Assembly: GCF_002994745.2 (NCBI RefSeq)
Contig: NC_037094.1
Location: 2,070,001 to 2,134,000, forward strand
Direction: 5' to 3'
Length of the DNA: 64,000 bases
Source of the DNA: Rosa chinensis
Taxonomy: Eukaryota; Streptophyta; Magnoliopsida; Rosales; Rosaceae
Part shown: in pieces, positions 10,627-23,107 of the stretch
Layout: each line of letters opens with the position of its first letter
How positions within the stretch are numbered: position 1 is the stretch's first letter
Notes under the pieces: generated by a model
Told to the model about the DNA's origin: nothing
Seen by the model: only the letters and a program-made list of their open reading frames with translations
Database searches by the model: none
Position numbers and translations under genes: made by a program

Positions 10627-11436
10627 TGTTGGAATTTTAGTTGATATTTCAAAATACACAACTATATGATGAAAGGTATTTGCCTTATTTTCTAAATGCA
10701 TCAATTTAAATTTTGGAGTTGTGAATTTCAGTTTTGTTTTTAGAGCACTTATTGGGATTATAAATTACAAATTGACTCATATTAATATATATATTTATCA
10801 TGATCATAACCCGTCTAGTAATTATTTCATACATGGGGGTTATAATAGTTACCCATTTTGTAACCCCTCTATTATAAATTTATCATTCAATCTCTTTATG
10901 ATTTGTATAATTATACTAGCTAGCAATTCTTTTATAAGCCAGAACACCACTTGCTCCAAATGCGATATATACTCTTTCTCTTTCATTATCTCTTTTAAAA
11001 TTAGTCTCTCTCTCTCTCTCTTGAATTATTTTTTGTCGTAAAGTTTTGAGAGTTTTACTATTTTACATTTTGCCAAAGGAAAGAATCAAGCAGTTTTAGG
11101 ATCCAAGTTTGCGAGTGTACGCTTACAAGGATTAACGGTTGTTGTACCCTGGAGGGTAGGGCGCCACAAACCTGCTACACCGAGACATTGTCTCCGAGGG
11201 GCGAAATCTACTCTTAAGGGCAGTGTTTACACGCCTCAACCTAAAACTCTTTTCGAGTAATGTGTCATTCGGAAGCCTATAAATTGAAGAGATAAGTTCT
11301 ATAATCCTTGTTATTTTCTCTATTATGACAATAATATTATGATTATTATTTGTTACTAATATATTGTATTTTTGAGATCTTGTAGGAGGTGAAATCTGGA
11401 GAAAGAAGTAGCATCCATCGACCAAATTTTCCAACA
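10627..11436 (+). repeat. 5' LTR (810 bp)
   Basis: Direct copy of 18494-19303. Contains a short CT microsatellite near 11009-11022 and the terminal inverted TGTTGGAA/TTCCAACA. The open frame at 10721-11041 recurs in both LTRs and has no protein signature. Confidence 0.95.
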
Positions 11437-12690
11437 ATCTTAAGAGTAGAGATCGTTGGTGGATGTTTCCTTGTGAAACGCTTGGACATAAAGATAAGTC
11501 TGGTATTCATGTAGTTGTTGCGAGTATAACTCTTTCTCATTAAACATATTGCCTTTCTACTCCAAAATTTTGAAAAGAATATATTGTGAGTTGTTTTGAG
11601 AATGAAGTCAATACTATATCTTGAGATATATCTATGAATGAGTTTGTTTTTCTAGGTTTAGAATTATTAGTATGGCAGTTAGCTTCTTGTAGATTGCAAA
11701 ATGTCCGTTGCATTTTAATCAAGCATTAAGCTTCAATTTTATTTTATTTTGGCTTATGATTATAAGGTGTGTGCTTAGCATTTCAATTAAGATCTCAATA
11801 TGCCCAGATTGTTATTAATCTATTGCATTCATTCCTTTCCTTGAGGTCTTAATGGTTGTCCGTTGAAAAAAAAAACAGTTTTGCAGTCTTACAATATTGT
11901 TTGCTCCAATAAGATTTTCTTGTAATACTATTTATTTTGCACGGTTACGGTTACAGTTACATACATGATTTTATTATAATTTATCGTCCTTTAATATGTG
12001 TTACGATAGTAAAGTGTATAAATTTTCATTACTAATGGGTTTACTTTTGCATTTGAATGTTGATAATGTGCATTTTTTGGTTAGTAATGCATGGAGCATG
12101 TGCTACCATTAATTTTAGTTTAATTTGCATTCACCTCATTATTCAATGTATTGTGTTTGTAACTTAAAAACTAACCGTTTTTGCACATTTACTTTTCTAT
12201 ATTAATAGCTGTATATAATTTTTGTAATCATTTTACTATTTTCATACTATTTATTGTGTCTTATGGTTTAGCCTATTTTCTATGCATTAAAATATTCTTT
12301 ACCGTAATAACTCTAAAAGTTATTTCTATGCTTTAAAATACTCTTTACCGTTATAACTAGAAAAGTTATCCCTTGGTGTTGCCTTCGGAATATGTCCCTT
12401 CAAAAGTTTAAATGTTGCCTTCGGATTATTGTTTTTTCGGAAATAATAAAGTTGTTGCCTCTTGATTAAGATGATGCCTTGGTTGCCTGAAAAATAAATG
12501 TGTTATCATGAATAATGCATTGAGAAATTATTTTGTCAATTTTACATTGATGGTTGCCTATGGCAATTTGCTGCCTCGGAATATTAATGTCCCTACAGTT
12601 GATGTCCTCGAAAAAGGAAAAAATGTTGCCTTAAAGTTTTGTTACAGGTAATAAGAATTGCCTCATTTACATCTTGAATGATGAATCAGA
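11437..12690 (+). other. retrotransposon interior, left segment
   Basis: Non-coding interior between the 5' LTR and the first solo LTR. From about 12370 it carries many TTGCCT/TGCCTT words spaced some 30-60 bp apart, often followed by CGG. No retroviral-type protein motif is visible. Confidence 0.7.
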
Positions 12691-12695
12691 CCCTA

Positions 12696-14702
12696 TGATG
12701 CGCTCAAAGCAAGCGCATAATTTAACCCTGAAAATATCGTTAGTAATATAAGTAAATAGGGATCGTTCTATTCCGGGGATTGAGGGTACACCTGTCATTG
12801 TCAAACAAATAAACAATTAAAATTAAAACAAAGTATAATATTTACAAAGATATTCACAAGTATAAACATTATTTACGAAAAATGGGGGATTTTGTTTTTG
12901 GTTTTTTTTCGAAAATAAAACTAAGTTAACAAAATAATTAAAATGTAAAAACATATATACAAGGGTGGAACGCAAGGAACAAAGATCAAAACCACATCCA
13001 TATGCAAGAAATCCAATTACAATTCCTATAGTTGATTTTAAATGTCATGAGAGAGGAGTTGATCATGTGAAACATTCGAAAGCAAATGAATTCCCATATT
13101 TTACTTTTCAATGCTAATTAACCTAAGCGAAAGCACCTAGATTAATCCTATCAAACATGCAATCAAGCCCTAGAAAGCTAGTCAATCATGACATGTTCAA
13201 CGCATTAGACATAGAGAAATGCTATCAACTCAAGTGTACAACTTAGTATGGAAAAGTCCACCTAATTGCAATCCTCTTTAATTAAATTCGGTCTTTGCAC
13301 AAAACTTTTACTACTTTGATTCAAGTTTACACAAAACGAAAAGTCGATTTCATGTTCTTAAACCTAGCACCAATTATATCAAAACCCTAAGTGTTTGCAA
13401 CCACATAAGATTAAAATACAAAAGTTTTCTATCATGCAAATTTAATTAAACAAACCCACATAAGCAACATAAAAATCAACATATAGAAATCACAACTTTA
13501 TCTCAAAACATATAAATGGGCTTTAAACTTTGCCCTTAACATTATTTGTTAACTAGAATTCATAGTTCTTACAAAATCAAACAAAGAAAACAAGAGAAAG
13601 GATATAATACACCTTGAAAGATGAATGATAAAGCCTTGAAACGAAGAACTTGAAGATCCTTGAAAGCAAGCAATCTTCTAGGGACGACACAAGGGTGGAT
13701 GGCGGTTAGGAAATTGATGTATTGCATGGCTTCTCTTTCTCTTGGCTTGAAAATGAAGAACAAGAAAACTAGAGAATGAAAAAGAAATATGGAGAGGAAA
13801 TAGAGAGACAAAGAAGATGAAATGGATAAAGGAATTGTGTTATGGATTCAGAAATTGGTGATTGAGAGTGAGAGGAGAAGGTGTTTAAATAGGGAAGAAA
13901 AAGAAGAGTGAAATGATGAGATGAAGAAAAATAATGAAAGTGGAGTATGAGAGTGGTTTGTAAAATATGTAAAAGATGAGGTAATGATGAAAGCAAAGCA
14001 TGAAGGTGAAGAAATGTGGAAGTGATGATGACCTTTTAGAGTAGAAAAAATGTATCCAAGGAAAAAGAAATGCTTTCTTCATATGGGTGGGAAACATGAA
14101 TATGTGGTGTTGAGCTGTTTTCAGGTCAGTTTCTTCCCCTTTATTCCTTCAATTATTTCTCCATCAAAACTTCAGAATGAGCCTTCCACTTCTTCATAAA
14201 AAATGTTCCACTATGAGTGTAGATCATCCTGACAAATTTTCAGAGCTTTATTCCATGTGGTTGGGCCGGAAATGCTGCTGGACCTCTTACAGGTCCAGTT
14301 TTCCGGTTTTGCTTCTGTAGAAAATTGGGCTGATTGTTTGAAGGCCTTCCACTCATATTTTTCTCTGGTACTCTTCATAAGAAATGATCCTTTGGGTGTC
14401 TAGAATGGATATGGAGAGTTTCAGCTCATTTCGAGTTCAAATGGTCAGGTGGCCGCTCCTTCTTCCTTGCTTGGCTCTGATTCTCCTAGCCGGAGTAAGA
14501 AAATATTCAAGGTTGACTTTTTAGTGCATTTTCATTCTTCTCCATCATTTCTAGGTAATTATGGACGTAACACTCATTTCTTCTTCATCTACTCCAATGT
14601 ACCTAAAAATAGAAATTAAGTTAAAAATCGATTCGTTAAGGAATAACTAAGCAAAATGTGAGGAGTTAACATTTAAAATATCACATTAAAATGCGCCTAT
14701 CA
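12696..14702 (+). mobile_element. nested solo LTR, copy 1 (2007 bp)
   Basis: Begins TGATGCGCTC and ends GCGCCTATCA, giving the TG...CA ends of an LTR. It is flanked by an exact 5-bp duplication CCCTA (12691-12695 and 14703-14707). It is a long direct relative of 15864-18191, with near-identical stretches such as 12965-13560 versus 16182-16795. No internal domain is present, so recombination between two LTRs of a parent element is the simplest origin. The superfamily cannot be told from the LTR alone. Confidence 0.85.
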
Positions 14703-14707
14703 CCCTA

Positions 14708-15858
14708 TCCTATGGATTAGATATAACGGTTGCCTCATACTTTAATGGTAATGAATATGGTTGCCTTGAGAATTTGGATACTGAGAAAATAGTTTCCTAA
14801 TTCTATATTATTGGTGCTTCCGGATATAATGCAGAGACAACAAGTCTCTAAACATGGTTCGCTAGCCATATTTGCTAAGATGATTAGCTGCATATGATGC
14901 CTTAAGGTTTTGGGTTGCCTTTTGAATTTTCGTTGCCTTTCGGTCAATGTTGCTTCAAAACAAATAAATATATGCGATTTTTATTAATTGACGCCGTGAT
15001 ATTGTCCCTTATGCTGACGCCTTGAAAAACTATCTCATTGACTGCTGCCTTCGGTTTATGCTTTGAGAAAATAGACATTCAATGTATCTCCATGATCAAA
15101 TTTAATTTTGATCAAGAATTAAGAGACACTTGATGGCTCCAAATGTGGGGGTGACTAAGGTATCCGAAGTCAGGAAATCGGTAATTACTGTTGCCTATTA
15201 AATTCCCAAGTCCATGACATGCAAAAATTTGTTGCCTAAATATATATGGCTTGATATTGTCTTGCCTATATTTATGAGCCTGAACCTAATTCAGACAGAC
15301 TAAAAATTGTGGGGGTCAAGGAAAAACAAGAAAAAATAGGCTCTTATATTTAAATGAGATTGGATAACTAAAAATCCAATAAAGATTACTTATTGTTGAG
15401 ATTATTCAATAAGTTGTGTAGGTCAGAGTTGATTTTGGCCAATACTCTGACAAAACCACTAGGCTAAAGGCCGAAGCTGGTGGTTAATGTATCGAGGGGG
15501 ATGAGATTATGCCTATAACAAAGGTCAAGAGTGATGGTAACCCAACCTATGTGAATGACGATCCCAGGAAGTAGGTTCATATGGGTAATAACAAGTCACT
15601 TGTTGATTAGTGACGCACTATCAGATTAAAACTTTGAGTCCATCTCTATGGTGCATAGATAGTGCTTTAACTGGAACGTATGAGGATGAACTTTGTTCTT
15701 AATAAGTACCATATCCCTTACACATGGGTGGTGTGTTCGATTCCAGTACACACTTGATGGACTTACCTATATGAGTGTGGAAGTGGGGCCGCTTCCTATG
15801 AAACTTAGGCAAGTTTTCTAGAGCACTCATGAATATCCAGGTAGGGGCGCATGGCCTA
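14708..15858 (+). other. retrotransposon interior, middle segment
   Basis: Original interior of the Copia-like element between the two solo LTRs. The TTGCCT-word pattern continues to about 15260 and then gives way to unique non-coding sequence. A G-run motif TTGTGGGGGTCAAGG sits near 15308. No coding capacity is seen. Confidence 0.65.
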
Positions 15859-15863
15859 TTCAT

Positions 15864-18191
15864 TGATGCGCTAAAAGCAAGCGCATAATTTAACCCTGAA
15901 AATATCGTTAGTAGTATAAGCAAATAGGGATCGTTCTATCCGAGGATTGAGGGTACACTTGTAATTGTGAAACAAATAAAGAAAAGTATTATTTACAAAA
16001 ATAAAATAAAGAATATAAATATATACAATTGTATAAACAAATAAAGAATTAAAATAATAAAGTATTATTTAAAAAATAAAATAAAGAATAGAAATATATA
16101 CAAGTAACAAAATAAAAAGGGGGGTTTAAGAATTATAGAATTGAAAATTAAGATAAATAAAATAAAGAAAATGTAAAAACATATATACAAGGGTGGATCG
16201 CAAGGAACAAAGATCAAAACCACATCCATATGCAAGAAATCCAATTACAATTCCTATAGTTGATTTTAAATGTCATGAGAGAGGAGTTGATCATGTGAAA
16301 CATTCGAAAGCAAATGATTTCCCATAGTTTACTTTTCAATGCTAATTAACCTAAGCGAAAGCACCTAGATTAATCCTATCAAACATGCAATCAAGCCCTA
16401 GAAAGCTAGTCAATCATGACATGTTCAACGCATTAGACATAGAGAAAGGCTATCAACTCAAGTGTACAACTTAGTATGGAAAAGTCCACCTAATTGCAAT
16501 CCTCTTTAATTAAATTCGGTCTTTGCACAAAACCTTTACTACTTTGATTCAAGTTTACACAAAACGAAAAGTCGATTTCATGTTCTTAAACCTAGCACCA
16601 ATTATATCAAAACCCTAAGTGTTTGCAACCACATAAGATTAAAATACAAAAGCTTTCTATCATGCAAATTTAATTAAACAAACCCACATAAGCAACATAA
16701 AAATCAACATATAGAAATCACAACTTTATCTCAAAACATATAAACGGGCTTTAAACTTTGCCCTTAACATTATTTGTTAACTAGAATTCATAGTTCTACA
16801 AATCTAAACAAAGAAAACCAAAAGAAATTACAAGGAAAAAGATAGAATTACACCATGAAGGGAGTGGATGATGAAGAGCTTGAGACGTTGATCTTGAATC
16901 TTTAAAGTAAGACTTCACTATCACGGCACAAGGTGGATGATGACGGCTAGGAGGCTTCATGGCTTCTTCTTCTCTTCTTCTCTTTGCTTAAAAATGCAGA
17001 AACTTAAAACTAGAGAATGGAGAGAAAAATGGAAAGGAAATGGAGAGACAAAGAAGATGAGATGGATGAAGGAAGATGTGTGGGAAAATGGAAAGGAAAT
17101 GGAGAGACAAAGAAGATGAGATGGATGAAGGAATTGGTATTTTGAGAGTGAGAGGAGAAGTGTATTTATAGCCCAAAAAATGATGAATGGAGGGTGGAGA
17201 TGAACATAAATGAATGGCTAGATATGTTAGACAAATTTGTAAAAAAAATCTTCCCACTTGTTTATCACTTGTTCAACTTGAATTGATTTTCCTCCTCAAG
17301 TTTTTCCACTTGCTTGCAACTTTGATTTTCCTCCTCAAGATTTTCCACTTGCTTGCAACTTTGATTTTCCTCCTCAAGTTTTTCCACTTGCTTGCAACTT
17401 TGATTTTCCTCCTCAAGTTTGACAAAGGTTGTTAGCAGATTTGGAGGTGAATTTCTGCCCCTTTATTCCTTCAATTATTTCTCCACTAAGAACTCAATTT
17501 TAGCCTTCGACTTCTTCATATGAAATTATCCACCATGAGTGTAGATTACTGTGGTAAAATTTCAGAATTTATTGCCATGTGGTTGGGCCGGAAATGCTGC
17601 TGGACCTCTTACAGGTCCAGTTTTCTGGTTTTGCTTCTGTAGAAAATTGGGCTGATTGTTTGAAGGCCTTCCACTCATATTTTTCTCTGGCACTCTTCAT
17701 AAGAAATGATCCTTTGGGTGTCTAGAATGGATCTGGAAGGTTTCAGCTCATTTGAAGTTCATTTGGTCAGGCGGCCGCTCCTTCTTCTTTGCTTGGCTTG
17801 GTTTCTCCTAGCCGGAGTAGGAATATGTGTAAAATTGATCTTTTAGTACATTTCCATTTTTCTACTCCAATGTACCTTCATCTTTGCTCCCCTTGGTGTT
17901 CGCAAGCTCCTCTTTCCATTTATGAGTTCATTTCCATATTTTAGCTCGGAGGTCCTGAAAATAGAAACTAATAAGAAAAATAGAAACTTTCCTAAACTGA
18001 AAAATAGAAACTACCGAAAATGGAAACTTACTAAAAATGATAAATAGAAACTATAAAAATAGAAACTTTCTACAAATAGGAACTTTCCCAATCAAAGAAT
18101 GAAAACTTTCCTAAACAGGGTTTTAATAAGGAAATAACGCAAGAAATGTAGGGAAAAGCAAGTAAAACGTCGCATTAAAATGCTCCTATCA
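15864..18191 (+). mobile_element. nested solo LTR, copy 2 (2328 bp)
   Basis: Same family as 12696-14702, with ends TGATGCGCTA and CTCCTATCA. It has its own 5-bp target duplication TTCAT (15859-15863 and 18192-18196), so it inserted independently of copy 1. It carries extra internal repeats: a duplicated purine-rich segment near 17030-17130 and a 39-bp tandem array at 17283-17417. Confidence 0.85.
17283..17417 (+). repeat. 39-bp tandem repeat, about 3.5 copies
   Basis: The unit TTGATTTTCCTCCTCAAG recurs at 17283, 17322, 17361 and 17400, with a conserved TTTCCACTTGCTTGCAAC between. Its translation gives a hydrophobic repeat, but this is LTR DNA and not a gene. Copy 1 of the solo LTR lacks it, so the array expanded in this copy. 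Confidence 0.9.
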
Positions 18192-18493
18192 TTCATGCCC
18201 ACCCGCAGAACAAGCTTGATAGAGATTCAATGTGGATAGTAACTCTCTGATTCACATCAAGAAATTCTGGTTCATAGAAAATTTTATTTTCACCAAATTT
18301 CTGTGAGTCATGGCTGACTTATCCTATGGCTAGTTCATAGTCCAAAAGACACTAGTTCAAATGCATTGAATTCTCACTTTCTTTTGGCATATCCATTTTT
18401 CAGTTTCATCTGGTATATTTTCATTTTTACTTTGACGCATCCCTTTATTCCTCTGTCGGTAAACTTTCTTGTATTTTGAAATATGTGGGGGAT
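18192..18493 (+). other. retrotransposon interior, right segment with polypurine tract
   Basis: The last 300 bp of the original interior, ending in ATATGTGGGGGAT at 18481-18493 just before the 3' LTR. This is the expected plus-strand primer site of a Copia-type element. Confidence 0.75.
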
Positions 18494-19303
18494 TGTTGGA
18501 ATTTTAGTTGATATTTCAAAATACACAACTATATGATGAAAGGTATTTGCCTTATTTTCTAAATGCATCAATTTAAATTTTAGAGTTGTGAATTTCAGTT
18601 TTGTTTTTAGAGCACTTATTGGGATTATAAATTACAAATTGACTCATATTAATATATATATTTATCATGATCATAACCCGTCTAGTAATTATTTCATACA
18701 TGGGGGTTATAATAGTTACCCATTTTGTAACCCCTCTATTAGAAATTTATCATTCAATTTCTTTATGATTTGTATAATTATACTAGCTAGCAACTCTTTT
18801 ATAAGCCAGAACACCACTTGCTCCAAATGCGATATATACTCTTTCTCTTTCATTATCTCTTTTAAAATTAGTCTCTCTCTCTCTCTCTTGAATTATTTTT
18901 TGTCGTAAAGTTTTGAGAGTTTTACTATTTTACATTTTGCCAAAGGAAAGAATCAAGCAGTTTTAGGATCCAAGTTTGCGAGTGTACGGTTACAAGGATT
19001 AACGGTTGTTGTACCCTGGAGGGTAGGGCGCCACAAACCTGCTACACCGAGACATTGTCTCCGAGGGGCGAAATCTACTCTTAAAGGCAGTGTTTACACG
19101 CCTCAACCTAAAACTTTTTTCGAGTAATGTGTCATTCGGAAGCCTATAAATTGAAGAGATAAGTTCTATAATCCTTGTTATTTTCTCTATTATGACAATA
19201 ATATTATGATTATTATTTGTTACTAATATATTGTATTTTTTAGATCTTGTAGGAGGTGAAATCTGGAGAAAGAAGTAGCATCCATCGACCAAATTTTCCA
19301 ACA
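18494..19303 (+). repeat. 3' LTR (810 bp)
   Basis: Pairs with 10627-11436 at equal length and with about eight substitutions. It is followed directly by the TTGTT duplication and the resumed host gene frame. Confidence 0.95.
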
Positions 19304-20999
19304 TTGTTTTGGAGAGCGCGAGGTTCTGCAGCTCCTCCAAGTTGCACCTTTTGATTAATGAAGGACCACCATCTGCACTAGGCTGGACTAAGCGGAGCAC
19401 CATCACCGCTGCCTCCATGGCCAAGGCCGGCTCATTGAGGGGATATATTTTTGACACAAAATCAAGATCCTTGGAGGCTTTCAAGCCGCCTCAATCATTG
19501 AAGCCAGTTGCTGTTGTTATATCTGCCTATGATAAGCTTTATCACCTTGCCGATCCAATATGCTTTCCGGAGATGCCAAAGCCATCCTTTGAGCGATATG
19601 ATCCCATCACCGACTCTTGGGAGGCACTCCCTCCTTTTCCATTATATTCTGAGAAAAATGCAGACATGGAGATAGTTGGCTATGCTGTTGGTTATGGCTG
19701 TGTATTGGTTTCGATCAATTCCCCACCTCAATTTATGGTCTTCCACGTAGCTAGTCGAAATGGCATAAAGTCAATCTCCCTAAAAACAAGAATGATTGTT
19801 GTTACTATCCCTTTCGGGGGAGGGCTGTGATTGTTGGCAGTACTATATATGCCTTGTCAATACAATACGGGAGGGTTATAGCATTCTCTCTTAGGATGGG
19901 CTAAAAGTCTAATGGTAGTACTAGCTATTATCTAGAGAAACCATCGTTGTTGCGAGGCCTGAAGAGTGGGTTTAAGGGGGACAGTACTGTCTTTCAGCAA
20001 ACGGAGTATTTGGTTCATTTGGGGAACTTCAAATTTTGCCTTGCCCAAACTATCATGGATGACTTGACTACAGAGCGTCAACCTCTATGGATCACCACAT
20101 TCCAGGTTATCAAAGGAGGAGGAGGAAGGTATATCAAGAAATTACATTCAACTGTTAGTGATGTGAACATAAAGTGTTTTGGTAAGGGTTTTTGTAGATT
20201 CACGGTTGATTTTAGCTTCACGTAAGTTTAAGCTCCTCCCAATTTAACATTCTTCTTTCCTGCTCAACAAATTTCATTTTCAATGTATTTGGGATACTAG
20301 CTGTTTATTCTGTATGCTACTTTAACTTTATATGACTTTGCTTGATGTTTCACAGTTGGGGAGGATTTTGAACCAAAAGAAAGAGGGAGTGTTGATATGA
20401 TGGAGGAGCAGCCGAAAGAAGAAACTGCGCTGATTTCTGATGAAATCATGGAGAACAGAGGTATTTCAGTAAATGAAGAAGAAACAAAGTCCCAATGTGA
20501 TTCAGAAAATGAAGAAGAAACAAAATGTGAAGGTGAGTCAGAAAATGAAGAAACAAAATGCGAAGGTGATTCAGAAAATGAAGAAAGAGAAGACAAGGTA
20601 ACTTATCATCCTGTATCTTAAAACTTAAAAGTAGGGTTTTTGAAGCTTTCTGACCTTGAATTGGATGTTTGTTTACATTGGTGAAATCACTTGGTCTGTT
20701 CCTGTACTAGTGATGCTTTAATTTTGCTTGGTGCAACTACAATATATAAGCCTAATGTTGTGATTTTATCAAACAGGAGAAGTCTGTTAATGGCGTTAAT
20801 GCTTGTCCATTGGCTAAGGAAAAGGTAAAGACTAAAGACATGCACCTATGAAATCTTTTTTCCTGTTTAATACCCATGAATTCAAATTTATTTTTTCTTT
20901 GGTCTTTGAGTTCTTTTTTTCTGATAATAAAATTGGGTGTTGACTGGGGACAACCAAAAATAGAGACAAAAGATTGAGTATTTTTCACAGGAGCCTTAA

Positions 21000-21544
21000 A
21001 GCCAAGTCTGGTCACAAGAAGCGTAAATGGAAGAATGTTTCATCAAGGTCCGTCTCCTAAGGTCTCTCCTCTTCTGTCCTTTTATAATAAACGAAAGATA
21101 AGGTTGTTGGAATTTTAGGGATACTGGAAGCAGAGATACTTCTTGCCATCAAAGATTTCAGTAGATTGAATCATGTTAACCGCCAATGGTGTTTTCACAA
21201 AATTTTGGATTCCGATGATCTCATGAAAGTTCTGAGCCCTATGACCATCAAATTATATGGATTTTTTTTTCTGCCACCTCTGGATTTTATGATATATAAC
21301 CAGGTTATCCCGTAAAGACAATGCTTATTCTTCTCTCCATTGTTAAGTACATTAGGGAAGAGGATCTCCTACCAAGATGTTTATCTGTGTTTCTTGATGG
21401 TGTGATGTTTGGATTTCAAAGACTAAAAAAAAAAAAAAAAAAGGCTGTAGTTTCCAGTCGATGAATTGCCACATGAGATGATAGAATGACCCAATACAGC
21501 CTGGGTGATATGTGCACATAAAAACTTTGAGTAGAACAGCCTGA
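21000..21544. other. 3' flank of the kelch-like pseudogene
   Basis: Probable former 3' UTR and downstream DNA, with an A-run at about 21427-21442. No gene is recognised. Confidence 0.4.
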
Positions 21545-21553
21545 TTTTTTATT

Positions 21554-23107
21554 GGGTCCTTGACCCAAAGCATCAAAATAAGCAAAACTTATCCCACTTA
21601 CCCCAGCAAAAGATTTTTGTTCCCACATACACAATTTAACACCAAATGACCATTTTACCCTCCACCCAATTAAAGAATTACAACTGCGCCACTCTGTCCA
21701 CTCTCTCTCTCTCTCCCCCCGGACACTGATTCTCTCTCTCATTCTCCGATCTGCGTTCTCTCTTTCTCTCTCTCTCCCTCTCCCCGCCCTACAAAACCCC
21801 GACGCCAACTCCGCCTACTACCAGAGTCAGGCCGCCTACCACGGCGTCGTCACCAACTCTCTCTCTCTCTCACCGCTGTCGAGCACGACTGCAGTTGCCG
21901 TCAAACGATTCTGATTCTGAACTCGACCGCTCAGTTGCCATCGTCGTCAACCTCAACAACTCGGCCTCCAACTCCGATTAAGACTTCAACCGCTCAGCCA
22001 ACGAGGAGAAAGCCGATCTGATCATCTTTGGCTAGGATTGATGAGGACCACATCTCCATTTGCAGCCTCGATTGCACGATCGTTGGCAATCGTGGATGAG
22101 GAGAAAACCGGATTGATCGACCTTCCCCTATAACGACGCCGTTTTCACTGAGGAGGATTTTGCTAGCATTTCGAGGATTGGAGAGAGCAGCAAGCACGGC
22201 CACTGGTGACGTCTGGCCGGATTTCTGGGTTTTTGCTTCGATTTGGTGCCCAGAGTATTTCTCTGCGTGGCCAAATCAATTTTTCTCTTCTGTTTTTTTT
22301 TTATTTTTAAGTAATGGGGCAAAGAGAAAGGGAAATTTTTTTTGAATGTCTATTGGGGGCAGTAGACATCTATTGGGGGGCAATATGCGTTTTTAAATTA
22401 ATATAATCTCTTTGTTTTTTTCTTTAATCAAAGTTTTATTTGTCTAATTTTAGGAATATTAGTTCCCATTTCAGCTACTGACAGTTCTATTGGGGGGCAA
22501 TAAATGCCTATTGGAGGGCAATACATGTCTGATAGACATCTATTGGGGGGCAATAGAAGTCTATTAGGGGGCAATAGACGCCTATTAGAGGGCAATGCAT
22601 GGCTGATAGACATCTATTGAGGGACAATAGACTATTGGGAGGCAATAGACGTCTATTGCTTTTCTATTAGGGGGTAATAGATGTCTATTAGGGGGCAATA
22701 CATGGCTGATAGTCGTCTATTGCATACATGGCTGATAGTCGTCTATTGGGGGCAAAAAAAACTTTTCAGTGAGATTTTCAGCAAATTCCGGTGGGCGGCA
22801 GCCGGTGACAGGATTCCGGCAAAAGTTGGCCGGATTCCGGTGACCGGTGACCGGACTCCGGCGGCCAGGACCGGGCTCCGGCGAAGTCTCCCATGGTTTC
22901 TCTCTCTTCTATTTTCTCTCTCTCTCTCTAAGTAACAAAGGGGTAAGGGTAAAATGGTATTAAAAAAAATTAAAAAACAAAAAAAAATGTTAATGGGGTA
23001 TTAGGGAAGACCTCCTTAGAGTATTTTGGGTAAGAGAGAATTAAAAAAAACTTAATGGGGTAAGTGGGAAAAAAATCTCTAAAAATGGTGTAAATGGACA
23101 AAACCCC
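21554..23107. mobile_element. Mutator-like non-autonomous element with 9-bp TSD
   Basis: A 1554-bp element is flanked by TTTTTTATT on both sides (21545-21553 and 23108-23116). The left end GGGTCCTTGACC and the inverted right end GGGGTTTTGTCC match at most positions. Further in, CCCACTTACCCC and CCATTTTACCC recur inverted on the right side (near 23055 and 22940), giving degenerate arms of some 110-170 bp. The interior holds CT-rich tracts (21700-21870), a G-run minisatellite (22344-22755) and CCGG-rich sequence (22790-22885). No transposase is present. The TSD is low-complexity, so the boundary call rests on TSD plus inverted ends together. Confidence 0.7.
22344..22755. repeat. minisatellite of CTATTGGGGGGCAATAGACGT-type units
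   Basis: About 12-15 imperfect copies of a roughly 21-25 bp unit. The joined ends of adjacent units form palindromes, for example the perfect 16-mer CAATAGACGTCTATTG at 22643-22658. Each unit carries a run of four to six Gs. Hairpins and G-quadruplexes are both possible on the + strand. It sits inside the Mutator-like element. Confidence 0.85.

Larger units (their letters stand above)
10627..19303 (+). mobile_element. LTR retrotransposon (Copia-like, non-autonomous) inserted in the kelch-like gene
   Basis: It is bounded by two 810-bp LTRs that begin TGTTGGAA and end TTCCAACA. The 5-bp target duplication is TTGTT (10622-10626 and 19304-19308). By eye the LTRs differ at about eight positions with no length change, roughly 99% identity, so the insertion is recent. 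A purine-rich ATATGTGGGGGAT precedes the 3' LTR, typical of Copia elements. No gag, protease, integrase or RT frame exists, so it is a non-autonomous derivative. I did not find a standard initiator-tRNA primer-binding site after the 5' LTR. About 4.3 kb of its length is two later solo-LTR insertions, leaving roughly 2.7 kb of original interior. Confidence 0.93.
10435..20999 (+). pseudogene. kelch-like gene disrupted by an LTR retrotransposon
   Basis: Homologous to the first half of the 6800-9229 protein. The 5' part (10435-10626) encodes SGLYEVKVEEE, then an in-frame TGA, then a resumed match ending KFEVPDYFV. The frame continues after the insertion at 19309 with LESARFCSSSKLHLL, exactly where the paralogue has the matching segment. 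Further damage: a frameshift near 19810 and a stop near 19904, before homology resumes (LLRGLKSGFKG, YLVHLGN). Downstream splice sites look intact: intron 20182-20355, an acidic exon with SENEE repeats ending 20596, a small exon 20777-20824 and a final EP-stop at 20997-20999. It lies head-to-head with its paralogue. It could never encode a full protein in this state. Confidence 0.88.

Noticed and set aside
10721..11041. 106-codon frame in the LTR (also at 18588-18908)
   Set aside because: It is LTR sequence present in both copies, of low complexity, with no retroviral or host domain.
17214..17435. Leu/Phe-rich repeat peptide
   Set aside because: A translation of the 39-bp tandem repeat inside a solo LTR.
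12696..18191. Treating the two 2-kb repeats as the LTR pair of one nested element
   Set aside because: Each copy has its own 5-bp duplication (CCCTA, TTCAT), and the intervening 1.15 kb continues the host element's TTGCCT pattern.
22344..22755. CRISPR-like array
   Set aside because: Units are contiguous and variable, with no unique spacers, in a eukaryotic transposon.
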